NCBI RefSeq assembly: GCF_014202275.1
Contig: NZ_JACHGF010000001.1
Coordinates: 558,001-622,000 of the forward strand
Source of the DNA: Rhabdobacter roseus
Lineage (GTDB): Bacteria; Bacteroidota; Bacteroidia; Cytophagales; Spirosomataceae
Length of the DNA stretch: 64,000 nucleotides
Direction: 5' to 3'
The translations under genes and the position numbers were made by a program. The notes under the pieces were generated by a model. It worked only from the letters and a program-made list of their open reading frames with translations. It did not search any database and was not told the DNA's origin. Below are positions 27,124-34,321 of the stretch, in pieces (the first letter of the stretch is position 1; every line of letters starts with the position of its first letter).

Positions 27124-27168
27124 GTTGCGTTATTAAAGGTTGATGAAAGGTAAGTAATCGGGACTAGT

Positions 27169-27753
27169 TCAGGGAAGCGTACTCTCTTTCAGAAAAGCAG
27201 CTAATTTGGCAAAGGCCCGGGCGCGGTGGCTAAGCTGACTTTTTTCGGCCAGGGTCATTTCGGCAAAGGTACAGTCTCGCCCCAGAGGCACGAAGATGGG
27301 GTCGTAGCCAAAGCCATAAGTACCCCTTTTCTCCTGAATGATGGTACCTTCTACCGAGCCCTCGAATTGGTGAAAGCTACCGTCCAACACCAGCGTAATG
27401 ACCGTAACGAACCGCGCCCGACGGTCGGGCTGGTCGGCCAGGCGTTCTTGTAATAATTGCATGTTGTCGTCGGCGTTGCGCTGGGGTCCCGCGTACCGAG
27501 CCGAGTAGACGCCCGGTTCGCCGTTGAGCGCGTATACTTCCAGACCGGTGTCGTCGGCAAAATTATTGACCTGGTACTTAGTCCAAAGGTACTCCGCCTT
27601 CTGCCGCGAATTTCCCGCCAGGGTAGCTTGTGTTTCGGGTAGTTCTTCGTGGCAGCCTACGTCTGCCAGGGTTTGGAGCTGGAAGGTATCACCGAGCAAT
27701 GCCTGGATTTCGGTGAGCTTGTGGGCGTTGTTGGTAGCAAAGCAAAGAAGCAT
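27169..27753 (-). CDS. rdgB: XTP/dITP pyrophosphatase (RdgB/HAM1)
   Basis: The 194-residue protein hydrolyses non-canonical purine nucleoside triphosphates such as dITP and XTP, preventing their use in DNA and RNA. Family motifs are FATNNAHKLTEI at the start, FADDTGLEVYALNGEPGVYSARYAG, GFGYDPIFVP and LSHRARAFAKL. Length is standard. It lies 45 bases upstream of ppk2 on the same strand. Confidence 0.96.
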   Translation of the reverse strand: MLLCFATNNAHKLTEIQALLGDTFQLQTLADVGCHEELPETQATLAGNSRQKAEYLWTKYQVNNFADDTGLEVYALNGEPGVYSARYAGPQRNADDNMQLLQERLADQPDRRARFVTVITLVLDGSFHQFEGSVEGTIIQEKRGTYGFGYDPIFVPLGRDCTFAEMTLAEKSQLSHRARAFAKLAAFLKESTLP

Positions 27754-27821
27754 GGTAGTAGGGTATTTGACAACGGTTGTAAAGTACTGGTAATAATACG
27801 AGAAAAGTAAGGCATTAAGCT

Positions 27822-27852
27822 AAAAACGGCTACCCTGAAGTCAGAGTAGCCG
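27822..27852 (-). terminator. Terminator of the FKBP lipoprotein genes
   Basis: Read on the minus strand, CGGCTAC (27852-27846) pairs with GTAGCCG (27833-27827) around a 12-base loop, followed by TTTTT. It lies just after the stop of the minus-strand FKBP gene. Confidence 0.8.
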
Positions 27853-27879
27853 CTCGTTGCGTAAGGTATGAGGTACGTG

Positions 27880-28797
27880 CTATTTAACTTTTCGTAAAAT
27901 TTCTACTTCAAAAAACAAAGGCGCGTAGGGCGGAATCCCCACTCTGCCCGCCGCGGTGGCGGGCTGTCCTTGCGTACCATAGCCCAGTACCGAAGGAAAC
28001 AGAAAATGCGCTTTCTCGCCTATCCGCATTTTGAGCATTCCTTCAATAAAACCACTAACCGGTCTACCAGCTCCTGGCGCTGGTATTGCCTCAAAGGTAC
28101 CTGCATCAAACTGGGTACCGTTGGTGAGGCGGCCCAAGTACCTTACCTCGTATGTACTATTACCCTCGACCTGAGCGGAATCCGGCCGAGAAACCAGTTT
28201 GCCAAAACGTAAGCCGCTTTCGGTGGTTTCTTGGGTCACTACGCCCGTCGTGCGGGTAAAGATGTCCATCTGCTCGGCTTCGGTGTTGATGCTGGCAACC
28301 TTCAGATCTACCTTAGCCACGCTATAGGCCGGAAACATAAGCGTACCCGAAACTCCCAGCCCCAGATTATGCGGCACAAAGAGCGTGGCGGAGTCACCTT
28401 CTTGCAGCAAAGAACTAAAGGCAATCAGCATGGCCCGATCACTCAAAAAAGGAATACGCTCTACGCCGTATATCACCGATGTAGGCTCATAGGTACTTAT
28501 CCGGCTGGAATCTACGATAAAGCCATCCAGGCGCGAGATGATGTAGTGTACCTTTAGTTGGTTGCCTACTTCGGCTGTTTGTTGGGTACCTCCTTTGGAA
28601 ACGATCCGATAGTACAGCCCATCGGTACCCCGTTGGGCTGAAATGCCCTGCTGGGCCAGATAGGCCTGAATGTCCCGTTCGTTCTGGGCAATTCGCTCGT
28701 TGGTAAAGTAGTCTACTTCCTTACATCCAACCAAACCAGCACCCAGGAGCAGGCTTACCACAACGACCCAATGGTATGTACGAATCATTTTTTTCAT
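27880..28797 (-). CDS. FKBP-type peptidyl-prolyl isomerase lipoprotein, two-domain
   Basis: The 305-residue protein carries a lipoprotein signal (lipidated Cys25 in AGLVGCKEVD). The first FKBP-like domain (about residues 55-165, NQLKVHYIISRLDGFIVDSS) is degenerate. The second, about 205-305, has clearer features (YEVRYLGRLTNGTQFDAGTF, VSGFIEGMLKMRIGEKAHFLFPSVLGYG, IPPYAPLFFEVEILR). It is expected to help fold proteins at the inner or outer membrane. Only 2 bases separate it from the upstream FKBP gene. A relation to GldI-type lipoproteins is possible but not shown. Confidence 0.85.
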   Translation of the reverse strand: MKKMIRTYHWVVVVSLLLGAGLVGCKEVDYFTNERIAQNERDIQAYLAQQGISAQRGTDGLYYRIVSKGGTQQTAEVGNQLKVHYIISRLDGFIVDSSRISTYEPTSVIYGVERIPFLSDRAMLIAFSSLLQEGDSATLFVPHNLGLGVSGTLMFPAYSVAKVDLKVASINTEAEQMDIFTRTTGVVTQETTESGLRFGKLVSRPDSAQVEGNSTYEVRYLGRLTNGTQFDAGTFEAIPAPGAGRPVSGFIEGMLKMRIGEKAHFLFPSVLGYGTQGQPATAAGRVGIPPYAPLFFEVEILRKVK

Positions 28798-28799
28798 CC

Positions 28800-29693
28800 T
28801 TACGGAGTATTTCCTACGGTTTGAGCTGAGAAATCAACCAGTTCTACGTCAAATAATAACACAGCGTTGGGAGGGATGGGCCCTGAGCCTTCCGAGCCAT
28901 AACCCAAGCCCGATGGGATGATCAAAGTACGTTTGCCGCCTTTTTTCATCATCATGATCCCTTCTTCCCAGCCGGGAATCACCATGCCTACTCCCACCCG
29001 GAACTCCAGCGGCTGCCCGCCACCCTGCGGGTTTTCGCGCGAGCCATCGAAGACCGTACCGTCCAGGAGTTTCCCCACGTAATGTACCTTCACCTGGTCG
29101 CCCGCGTTTGGCGAGCCTCCGGTGCCTTCGGTCTCTACTATGTAACGAAGGCCCGAGCTTGTTTTTTGTGCTTTGCCCTTTAGATTATTTTTGGCCAGGT
29201 AGTCTTCAATCACTTTGTCATCAACTCCTTTTTGCTTGGTACCCAGCTCGGCCTGGTCTTTCTGGAATTCTTCGTAGTTCTGCACGTTAAGTACCTTCAC
29301 CGTAAAGCTAAGGTCAGATCCCTTCTTGATCATGGGAGGCAGGGGCTGCATCATCTTGCCAAAAAGCGAGTCAGCGTTTACGTAGAAAGTCGCACTGTCG
29401 CCCTTGGACAGCATAGCCAGTCCTTCTTCAAAAGAAGCCTTGAAAGGCGGTTGTTGTAAAACCAATTTTACGGGAATGGATTCCTTATAGGTATCGCGCA
29501 GAGCGGAATCTTCGCTGTTTTTCAAAACCAGGTGAAACGTCATTACGTCGCCCATGGCTGCTTTGCGGGCCTTGTCGTCATGCTCGTGAAGCTGGTACTT
29601 TAAGCCGTTCTCTGTTACCTGCGTTCGGTACTGGTTGCAGGCGGCGGCCAGGATGCATACGCCCAGCGCATAACCTATTGTCTTCAAATTCAT
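28800..29693 (-). CDS. FKBP-type peptidyl-prolyl isomerase lipoprotein
   Basis: The 297-residue protein has a lipoprotein signal with Cys19 (CILAAACNQY). A middle region (about 30-140) resembles a degenerate FKBP fold. A canonical FKBP domain lies at about 190-292 (DQVKVHYVGKLLDGTVFDGSRE, VIPGWEEGIMMMKKGGKRTLIIPSGLGYGSEG, IPPNAVLLFDVELVDF), with the conserved active-site Tyr, Phe-Asp, Val-Ile-Pro-Gly-Trp and Tyr residues. It should catalyse proline isomerisation in the periplasm. It heads a two-gene unit, and nrnA-like and ndk genes lie upstream. Confidence 0.92.
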   Translation of the reverse strand: MNLKTIGYALGVCILAAACNQYRTQVTENGLKYQLHEHDDKARKAAMGDVMTFHLVLKNSEDSALRDTYKESIPVKLVLQQPPFKASFEEGLAMLSKGDSATFYVNADSLFGKMMQPLPPMIKKGSDLSFTVKVLNVQNYEEFQKDQAELGTKQKGVDDKVIEDYLAKNNLKGKAQKTSSGLRYIVETEGTGGSPNAGDQVKVHYVGKLLDGTVFDGSRENPQGGGQPLEFRVGVGMVIPGWEEGIMMMKKGGKRTLIIPSGLGYGSEGSGPIPPNAVLLFDVELVDFSAQTVGNTP

Positions 29694-29813
29694 TGGTTTG
29701 TATTTATTAAAATAAGGTATAATTGGTTGGTGATAATGGTTCAGAGTTAAATATTCTCCTAATAACGTAAGGAAAAAAGATTTTGTGTGGTTACGGAATA
29801 AATTTAGCGGTGT

Positions 29814-30884
29814 TCATTGTACTGCTTGCAAGCGCAACTGGTACTCGGGTAATATGCTTAAAAATTGCTCGATAGTCTCGGCCAGCGTAAGCTGCGTACG
29901 GCCTCCCGAGGCATTTCGGTGCCCTCCTCCGCTGAAGTAGGTAAAGGCCAGGTCGCGAACCGAGAAGTCTCCCGCCGAGCGAAAGGAAATTTTGATTTCT
30001 CCCTTACGCTCAATAAACAGCGCTGACATCACTACATCTTCCACCTGCAAACCGTAGTTGACGATACCATCGGTATCCCCAATGCTGGATTGGTACTGGA
30101 TCAGTTCGTCGGCGGTTAGGGTCATATAGGCGGTGCGGTATTCGGGCAGTACGTGAAGCTTCTCCGAAAGTACATGGCCTAGCAATTGCAGGCGCGACAG
30201 CGGCGAGTTGTCAAAAATAAGCCGATGTACCCGGCTAATATCCAAGCCTGAGCGCATGAGATCGGCTACGGCCAGGTGCACTTCTGGCGTAGTATTGCCG
30301 TGCCGAAACGAGCCCGTGTCGGTCATGATACCCGCGTACAGGCATTCGGACATCGGCACATCGAAGGGCGCAGCGTCGGGCGCCGCAGCGTCGGGCGCCG
30401 AGCCATCAAGAATTTTTATTAGGTCGTAAACAAGTTGAGCGGTAGCTGCCGCCTGCGTATCCCAAAACATGAAGTCAGGGTCGGCGAAAAGTTCGGGCTC
30501 CAGATGATGGTCTACGAGCATCTTGATGCCCGGCGCTTCCTGTACCAGCTTCCCCAGATCTTTCAGGCGCGACAAAGCCGAGAAATCCAGGCAGCAGATC
30601 AGCGTAGCTTCTTGTATGAGCTGCTTGCAGTGCTTTTTCATCGGAGCATCTTCATACACCAGAACCGAGTCGGCCCCCGGCAGCCAGCGAAGGTTCTGAG
30701 CGTAGTCGGTAGGACTAATCACCGTTACGTCGTGTCCCCTCCGAAGTAGGTAAGACGCCCACCCCAATGACGAGCCCATGGCGTCGGCATCCGGATCACG
30801 GTGCATCGTTATTACGACTTTTTGGGGAGAAGAAAGTAGAGCGCGTAACGCCTCCGTAGATTGATTCACAACTCTTTGATTCAA
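29814..30884 (-). CDS. DHH-family phosphoesterase (NrnA-like)
   Basis: The protein has the DHH motifs VVITMHRDPDADAMGSSLGW (motif I), FSALSR near the second, DHHLEP (motif III) and a DHHA1 domain ending FTYFSGGGHRNASGG. Such enzymes degrade short oligoribonucleotides and 3'-phosphoadenosine 5'-phosphate. The frame is open to 30926, but a TAATTTTG box on the minus strand at 30933-30926 would start transcription inside that region. I therefore prefer TTG 30884 (or GTG 30869). A 15-bp tandem duplication (30370-30399) adds an Ala-Pro-Asp-Ala-rich insert. Confidence 0.88.
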   Translation of the reverse strand: MNQRVVNQSTEALRALLSSPQKVVITMHRDPDADAMGSSLGWASYLLRRGHDVTVISPTDYAQNLRWLPGADSVLVYEDAPMKKHCKQLIQEATLICCLDFSALSRLKDLGKLVQEAPGIKMLVDHHLEPELFADPDFMFWDTQAAATAQLVYDLIKILDGSAPDAAAPDAAPFDVPMSECLYAGIMTDTGSFRHGNTTPEVHLAVADLMRSGLDISRVHRLIFDNSPLSRLQLLGHVLSEKLHVLPEYRTAYMTLTADELIQYQSSIGDTDGIVNYGLQVEDVVMSALFIERKGEIKISFRSAGDFSVRDLAFTYFSGGGHRNASGGRTQLTLAETIEQFLSILPEYQLRLQAVQ

Positions 30885-30925
30885 AAAGTAAACAGTTTTG
30901 ACTGCCAGCCGGGCCAGCGAGCCCA

Positions 30926-30933
30926 CAAAATTA
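30926..30933 (-). promoter_or_regulatory. -7 box for the DHH phosphoesterase gene
   Basis: CAAAATTA on the plus strand reads TAATTTTG on the minus strand, a full match to TAnnTTTG. It overlaps the farthest-upstream possible start codon, which argues for a start inside the frame. No good -33 TTG was found. Confidence 0.4.
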
Positions 30934-31062
30934 ATAAAACTGTTGAGATTTAGCGCAGTATTACCTTACCCTTTGCCCAACCCTGATTGTCAGACTTTTA
31001 TTTTTGGCCGTTCAAATGGGCTTCAATCCGCGGGCAACCAGCGGTTTTATGAAGAATTTGGT

Positions 31063-31070
31063 TATTTTTG
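31063..31070 (+). promoter_or_regulatory. -7 box for ndk
   Basis: TATTTTTG matches TAnnTTTG and lies 26 bases before the ndk ATG, in the divergent region between ndk and the DHH gene. No TTG is at the ideal -33 position. Confidence 0.4.
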
Positions 31071-31096
31071 CGGCCAAATAAAATTTTGCAATTACT

Positions 31097-31516
31097 ATGT
31101 CAGGCAACAAGACCTTCACTATGATTAAGCCCGATGCGGTGGCGGAAGGCCACACGGGAGCAATACTAAAAATGATTGAAGAGGCAGGATTTCGCGTGGT
31201 GGCTATGAAAAAAACACAACTGACCCCCGAGCGCGCGGGGCAATTCTACGCTGTTCATAAGGAACGGCCCTTTTATAATGACCTCTGCGATTACATGTCT
31301 TCCGGAGCAATTGTTCCCATGATTTTGGAAAAAGAGAATGCCGTAACGGATTTTCGGACGCTGATCGGAGCCACCAACCCGGCCAATGCCGATGAAGGTA
31401 CCATTCGTAAGCTTTTTGCCAAATCCATTGAGGCTAACGCCATTCACGGTTCTGACTCGGACGAGAATGCCTCCATTGAAGGATCTTTCTTTTTTGCCAG
31501 CACGGAGCAATACTAG
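31097..31516 (+). CDS. ndk: Nucleoside diphosphate kinase
   Basis: The 139-residue enzyme moves the gamma phosphate from ATP to other nucleoside diphosphates through a phosphohistidine. The start motif [10 protein letters not shown] and the active-site motif [14 protein letters not shown] with His117 are clear. The length is typical of bacterial NDK. It is divergent from the DHH phosphoesterase and ends at a strong bidirectional terminator. Confidence 0.98.
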   Translation: MSGNKTFTMIKPDAVAEGHTGAILKMIEEAGFRVVAMKKTQLTPERAGQFYAVHKERPFYNDLCDYMSSGAIVPMILEKENAVTDFRTLIGATNPANADEGTIRKLFAKSIEANAIHGSDSDENASIEGSFFFASTEQY

Positions 31517-31531
31517 TACTGGCTCCTGTAT

Positions 31532-31579
31532 ACCATCAAAAAGCCCTGAACTATCAATAGATCAGGGCTTTTTGATGGT
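31532..31579. terminator. Bidirectional terminator between ndk and the hydrolase
   Basis: An 18-bp perfect inverted repeat (31532-31549 with 31562-31579) contains A- and T-runs within its arms, so it can stop transcripts of both convergent genes. Confidence 0.9.
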
Positions 31580-31584
31580 CTTTA

Positions 31585-32508
31585 TTACTGCCGCTTTGTG
31601 GCAGTGGGCACCAACGTGGTGAGGGGAGTAGCCGTAACGAGCTCTAGCAGGCTTTCCGTAATCAGGTCGGGGCGGTCCCAAAGAATACTGTGACCAATTC
31701 CATCCAGCGGGATTAGCTTAAAAGACTGCGCATTTTTTAAATGCTCCTGAGCGTATTCGGCATTGGAAAAATAGATTAGATTATCGGCCCGGCCGTGCAA
31801 CAAAATGATGCGTGAACGAATACGCCCCCAGCCTTCCTGTATTTCTTCCAGCGCCTGCTGGTGATTGAGCTTCTCGTCATTGGCTACCAGCAGTAGCTTC
31901 GGGAAAAACCAACGCAGCCACGGTTGAGCAATGACGTAGCTGATAGGGTACGTGTATTCCTGCCCCGGAGCCAAAGAAGAAGACACAAACAGGATGCCCG
32001 CTATTTTGTCGGGATTGTCCATGGCTAGCTTTGCCACCACTGATCCGCCGTACGAGGAAGCCGCTAGCACCACTTCACGGCCCTGCGCGGCATAATGATC
32101 GATGAGAGGCTGTAAGTAACGTGCCTGCTCGGCAATAGAAATAACGGACTTACCAAAGTTGGAGTAGCCGTAGCCCGGGCGGTCTACCCCGACCAGCATG
32201 GTACGCCGAAGCAGGGTAGTATCTTCGTAAAAACGCATGAAAAAGCTGAGCGAACTGGGTGCTCCGTGTACCATAATCGTGACGGGAAGTGAATCAGCCC
32301 CGAACTCGGCGTACCGAATGGTGTATTGGTCGGCCTGGTAGCGATGAATGCTATAAGGAATGGATAGGGACGAAAACCTAGCCTTCAATTCGTCGTCGCT
32401 GGTACGAAATTCAACACCCTGAGCCCACCACCAAAATAGGCCGAAAACCAATAATAATACCAGCCCTACCCATCGCACCCAGCCGTAACGCTTTTTCCCT
32501 GCAGCCAT
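31585..32508 (-). CDS. Membrane-anchored alpha/beta hydrolase
   Basis: The protein has an N-terminal transmembrane helix (WVGLVLLLVFGLFWWWA), then an alpha/beta hydrolase domain. VTIMVHGAPSS forms the oxyanion region, the nucleophile serine is in ASSYGGS, the acid is probably the Asp in LLHGRADNLIYF, and the catalytic His is in GIGHSILWDRP. The substrate is unknown. The frame opens at 32544, but that codon sits at the edge of the fasciclin terminator; ATG 32508 (MAAGKKRYGW) is preferred. It follows the fasciclin gene on the same strand. Confidence 0.85.
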   Translation of the reverse strand: MAAGKKRYGWVRWVGLVLLLVFGLFWWWAQGVEFRTSDDELKARFSSLSIPYSIHRYQADQYTIRYAEFGADSLPVTIMVHGAPSSLSFFMRFYEDTTLLRRTMLVGVDRPGYGYSNFGKSVISIAEQARYLQPLIDHYAAQGREVVLAASSYGGSVVAKLAMDNPDKIAGILFVSSSLAPGQEYTYPISYVIAQPWLRWFFPKLLLVANDEKLNHQQALEEIQEGWGRIRSRIILLHGRADNLIYFSNAEYAQEHLKNAQSFKLIPLDGIGHSILWDRPDLITESLLELVTATPLTTLVPTATKRQ

Positions 32509-32540
32509 TTTCCTAAATACTTTATTGATAGTGGAATAAC

Positions 32541-32575
32541 GCAAAAAACGGAGCCCTGGTTACAGCGCTCCGTTT
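32541..32575 (-). terminator. Terminator after the fasciclin gene
   Basis: On the minus strand AAACGGAGC (32575-32567) pairs with GCTCCGTTT (32554-32546) and is followed by more T residues. It lies 20 bases after the fasciclin stop codon. Confidence 0.8.
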
Positions 32576-32595
32576 CAATTTTACAATTAATTCGT

Positions 32596-33552
32596 TTACG
32601 GTAGTAAAACCCGATCAATTACGTGAACTACACCGTTGGTAGCCAGCATATTGGCAGAAGTTACGCTGGATGCCGTGCCTCCGTTGCCATTTCCCGTAAT
32701 GTTCACTCCGTTCGTGAGATTTACGGCTACCGAGTCACCATTGGCCGTAGCGACGTCTCCGGCCGCTAAGTTGGTAGAGAATACCCGTCCTGGTACTACG
32801 TGATAAAGAATAATAGTAGCCAGAGCGGCGGGCTCGACGGCATTGAAAGCGGCCTCGTTTGCAAAACCGGCGTCAATGAAAGCCTGGTTCGTAGGAGCAA
32901 ATACGGTAAAAGCACCGGCATCGGACGTCAAAGCTTCTAGAACAACGGGGTTTCCGGCGGCGGCTCGGGTGGCGGCTGCTACCAGCAGACTGAAGTCAGA
33001 GTTTCCCTGGGCTATTTCCAAAAGGTTCTGGCTAGGAGGCATAATTACGTGGTCAATTACGTGAATGACCCCGTTATCGGCATTTACGTCGGCCGTAACT
33101 ACCCGGGCTCCGTTGATGGACACACCGCTGGCGTTCTTGGTTACAAAGGCTCTTGATCCTTGTAGGGTTGTTACTTCCTGGTTGCTTCCGTCATTGATGC
33201 CGGATGAAGGTACCCGGCTGGCCAGTACGTGGTATTCAAGTACCGACTTCACCGTCGCGGCGGGTAGAGCCGTTATAGCCGCTGCGTTAGCAAAGCCCGA
33301 AGCGATGAAAGCTTGATCGGTAGGAGCAAAGACCGTTAATGATCCCGTGCGTAGTGCGTCGCCTAGGCCCGCATGTTGAACAGCAGCCCGCAGTATGGTG
33401 AAGTCATTGTTGGTTAGTACAATATCCGTGATCGTATTCGGCGTAGGAATTATTTCTTCATCGTCGTCCTTACAGGCCGAAACTAAGCCTGCTAACCCAA
33501 TAATCATCATTACTTTAGCCGCTTGAAGGCTTAATAGATTCACTTTTTTCAT
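32596..33552 (-). CDS. Surface-type lipoprotein with two fasciclin (FAS1) domains
   Basis: The 318-residue protein has a lipoprotein signal with Cys27 in LVSACKDDDEE. The Lys-Asp-Asp-Asp after the Cys resembles the export signal that sends Bacteroidota lipoproteins to the cell surface. Two FAS1 domains follow (about residues 45-170 and 180-318), each with the H1/H2-like segments LTVFAPTDQAFI or FTVFAPTNQAFI and NGVIHVIDHVI or NGVVHVIDRVL. FAS1 domains mediate adhesion. It is divergent from the DUF1080 gene. Confidence 0.93.
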   Translation of the reverse strand: MKKVNLLSLQAAKVMMIIGLAGLVSACKDDDEEIIPTPNTITDIVLTNNDFTILRAAVQHAGLGDALRTGSLTVFAPTDQAFIASGFANAAAITALPAATVKSVLEYHVLASRVPSSGINDGSNQEVTTLQGSRAFVTKNASGVSINGARVVTADVNADNGVIHVIDHVIMPPSQNLLEIAQGNSDFSLLVAAATRAAAGNPVVLEALTSDAGAFTVFAPTNQAFIDAGFANEAAFNAVEPAALATIILYHVVPGRVFSTNLAAGDVATANGDSVAVNLTNGVNITGNGNGGTASSVTSANMLATNGVVHVIDRVLLP

Positions 33553-33655
33553 AACTTGGATCTGTTTTAAGTTTGAGTTGTTGATTTCACCAGATAAACT
33601 GTGAAAGTGATCGAAATGTTGTTTAATTAAATCATTAAAACATTAAACAAGTGCC

Positions 33656-34294
33656 ATGTTGAAAACAAGCTTTTATTGCTTACTATTTGTAGCATTATTG
33701 GGAAATATTTCCACTGATGCCCGCCCATTTTGGGAAAAAGTACCCCACGGTAAGAAAAAACCCGTTAAGCTTTTTAATGGGAAAGATTTAACAGGATGGA
33801 AAGTACATGGCACCGAGAAGTGGTACGTTGAAAAAGGAGAGCTGGTGTGTGAGAGTGGTCCCGAGAAACAGTACGGGTACTTGTCAACCGAAAAATTCTA
33901 CAAAAACTTCGATCTTAGTTTACAATTCAAGCAAGAAGCCAACGGCAACAGCGGCGTATTTTTTCGGTCTACGTTTGAAGGTACCAAGGTATCGGGCTGG
34001 CAGGTAGAGGTAGCACCACCGGGCCACGACACGGGAGGCGTGTACGAATCGTACGGACGGGGCTGGTTGGTACAGATACCGGAAGAAAAAGAAACGATAC
34101 TCAAACCAGGAGCGTGGAATACCCTGCGGATCAGGGTGGAAGGTGGCCACGTGCAAACCTGGCTGAACGGCCAGCCCATGGTGGACTTCACGGATGAAAA
34201 AATAGGGCAGGGAGAAGGTGCCATTGCTCTGCAGATACACGACGGCGGAGGTATCAAAGTTCGCTGGAAAGATTTGATAGTGAACCAGTTATAG
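33656..34294 (+). CDS. DUF1080 (3-keto-disaccharide hydrolase-like) exported protein
   Basis: The 212-residue protein has a signal peptide (MLKTSFYCLLFVALLGNISTDA) and a concanavalin-like DUF1080 domain (LFNGKDLTGWKVHG, GELVCESG, FDLSLQFKQEANGNSGVFFRS, WNTLRIRVEGGHVQTWLNGQPMVDFTD, IALQIHDGGGIKVRWKDLIVNQL). Some members cleave 3-keto-glycosides; the activity here is not proven. It lies 27 bases ahead of the large sensor kinase and may share its transcript. Confidence 0.9.
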   Translation: MLKTSFYCLLFVALLGNISTDARPFWEKVPHGKKKPVKLFNGKDLTGWKVHGTEKWYVEKGELVCESGPEKQYGYLSTEKFYKNFDLSLQFKQEANGNSGVFFRSTFEGTKVSGWQVEVAPPGHDTGGVYESYGRGWLVQIPEEKETILKPGAWNTLRIRVEGGHVQTWLNGQPMVDFTDEKIGQGEGAIALQIHDGGGIKVRWKDLIVNQL

Positions 34295-34321
34295 AGAATA
34301 CCCTTTTATCCCCTTCTCGCT

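Noticed and set aside
30370-30399. Sequencing or assembly error in the DHH gene
   Set aside because: The duplication is a multiple of three and leaves the frame intact, so a real tandem duplication is more likely.
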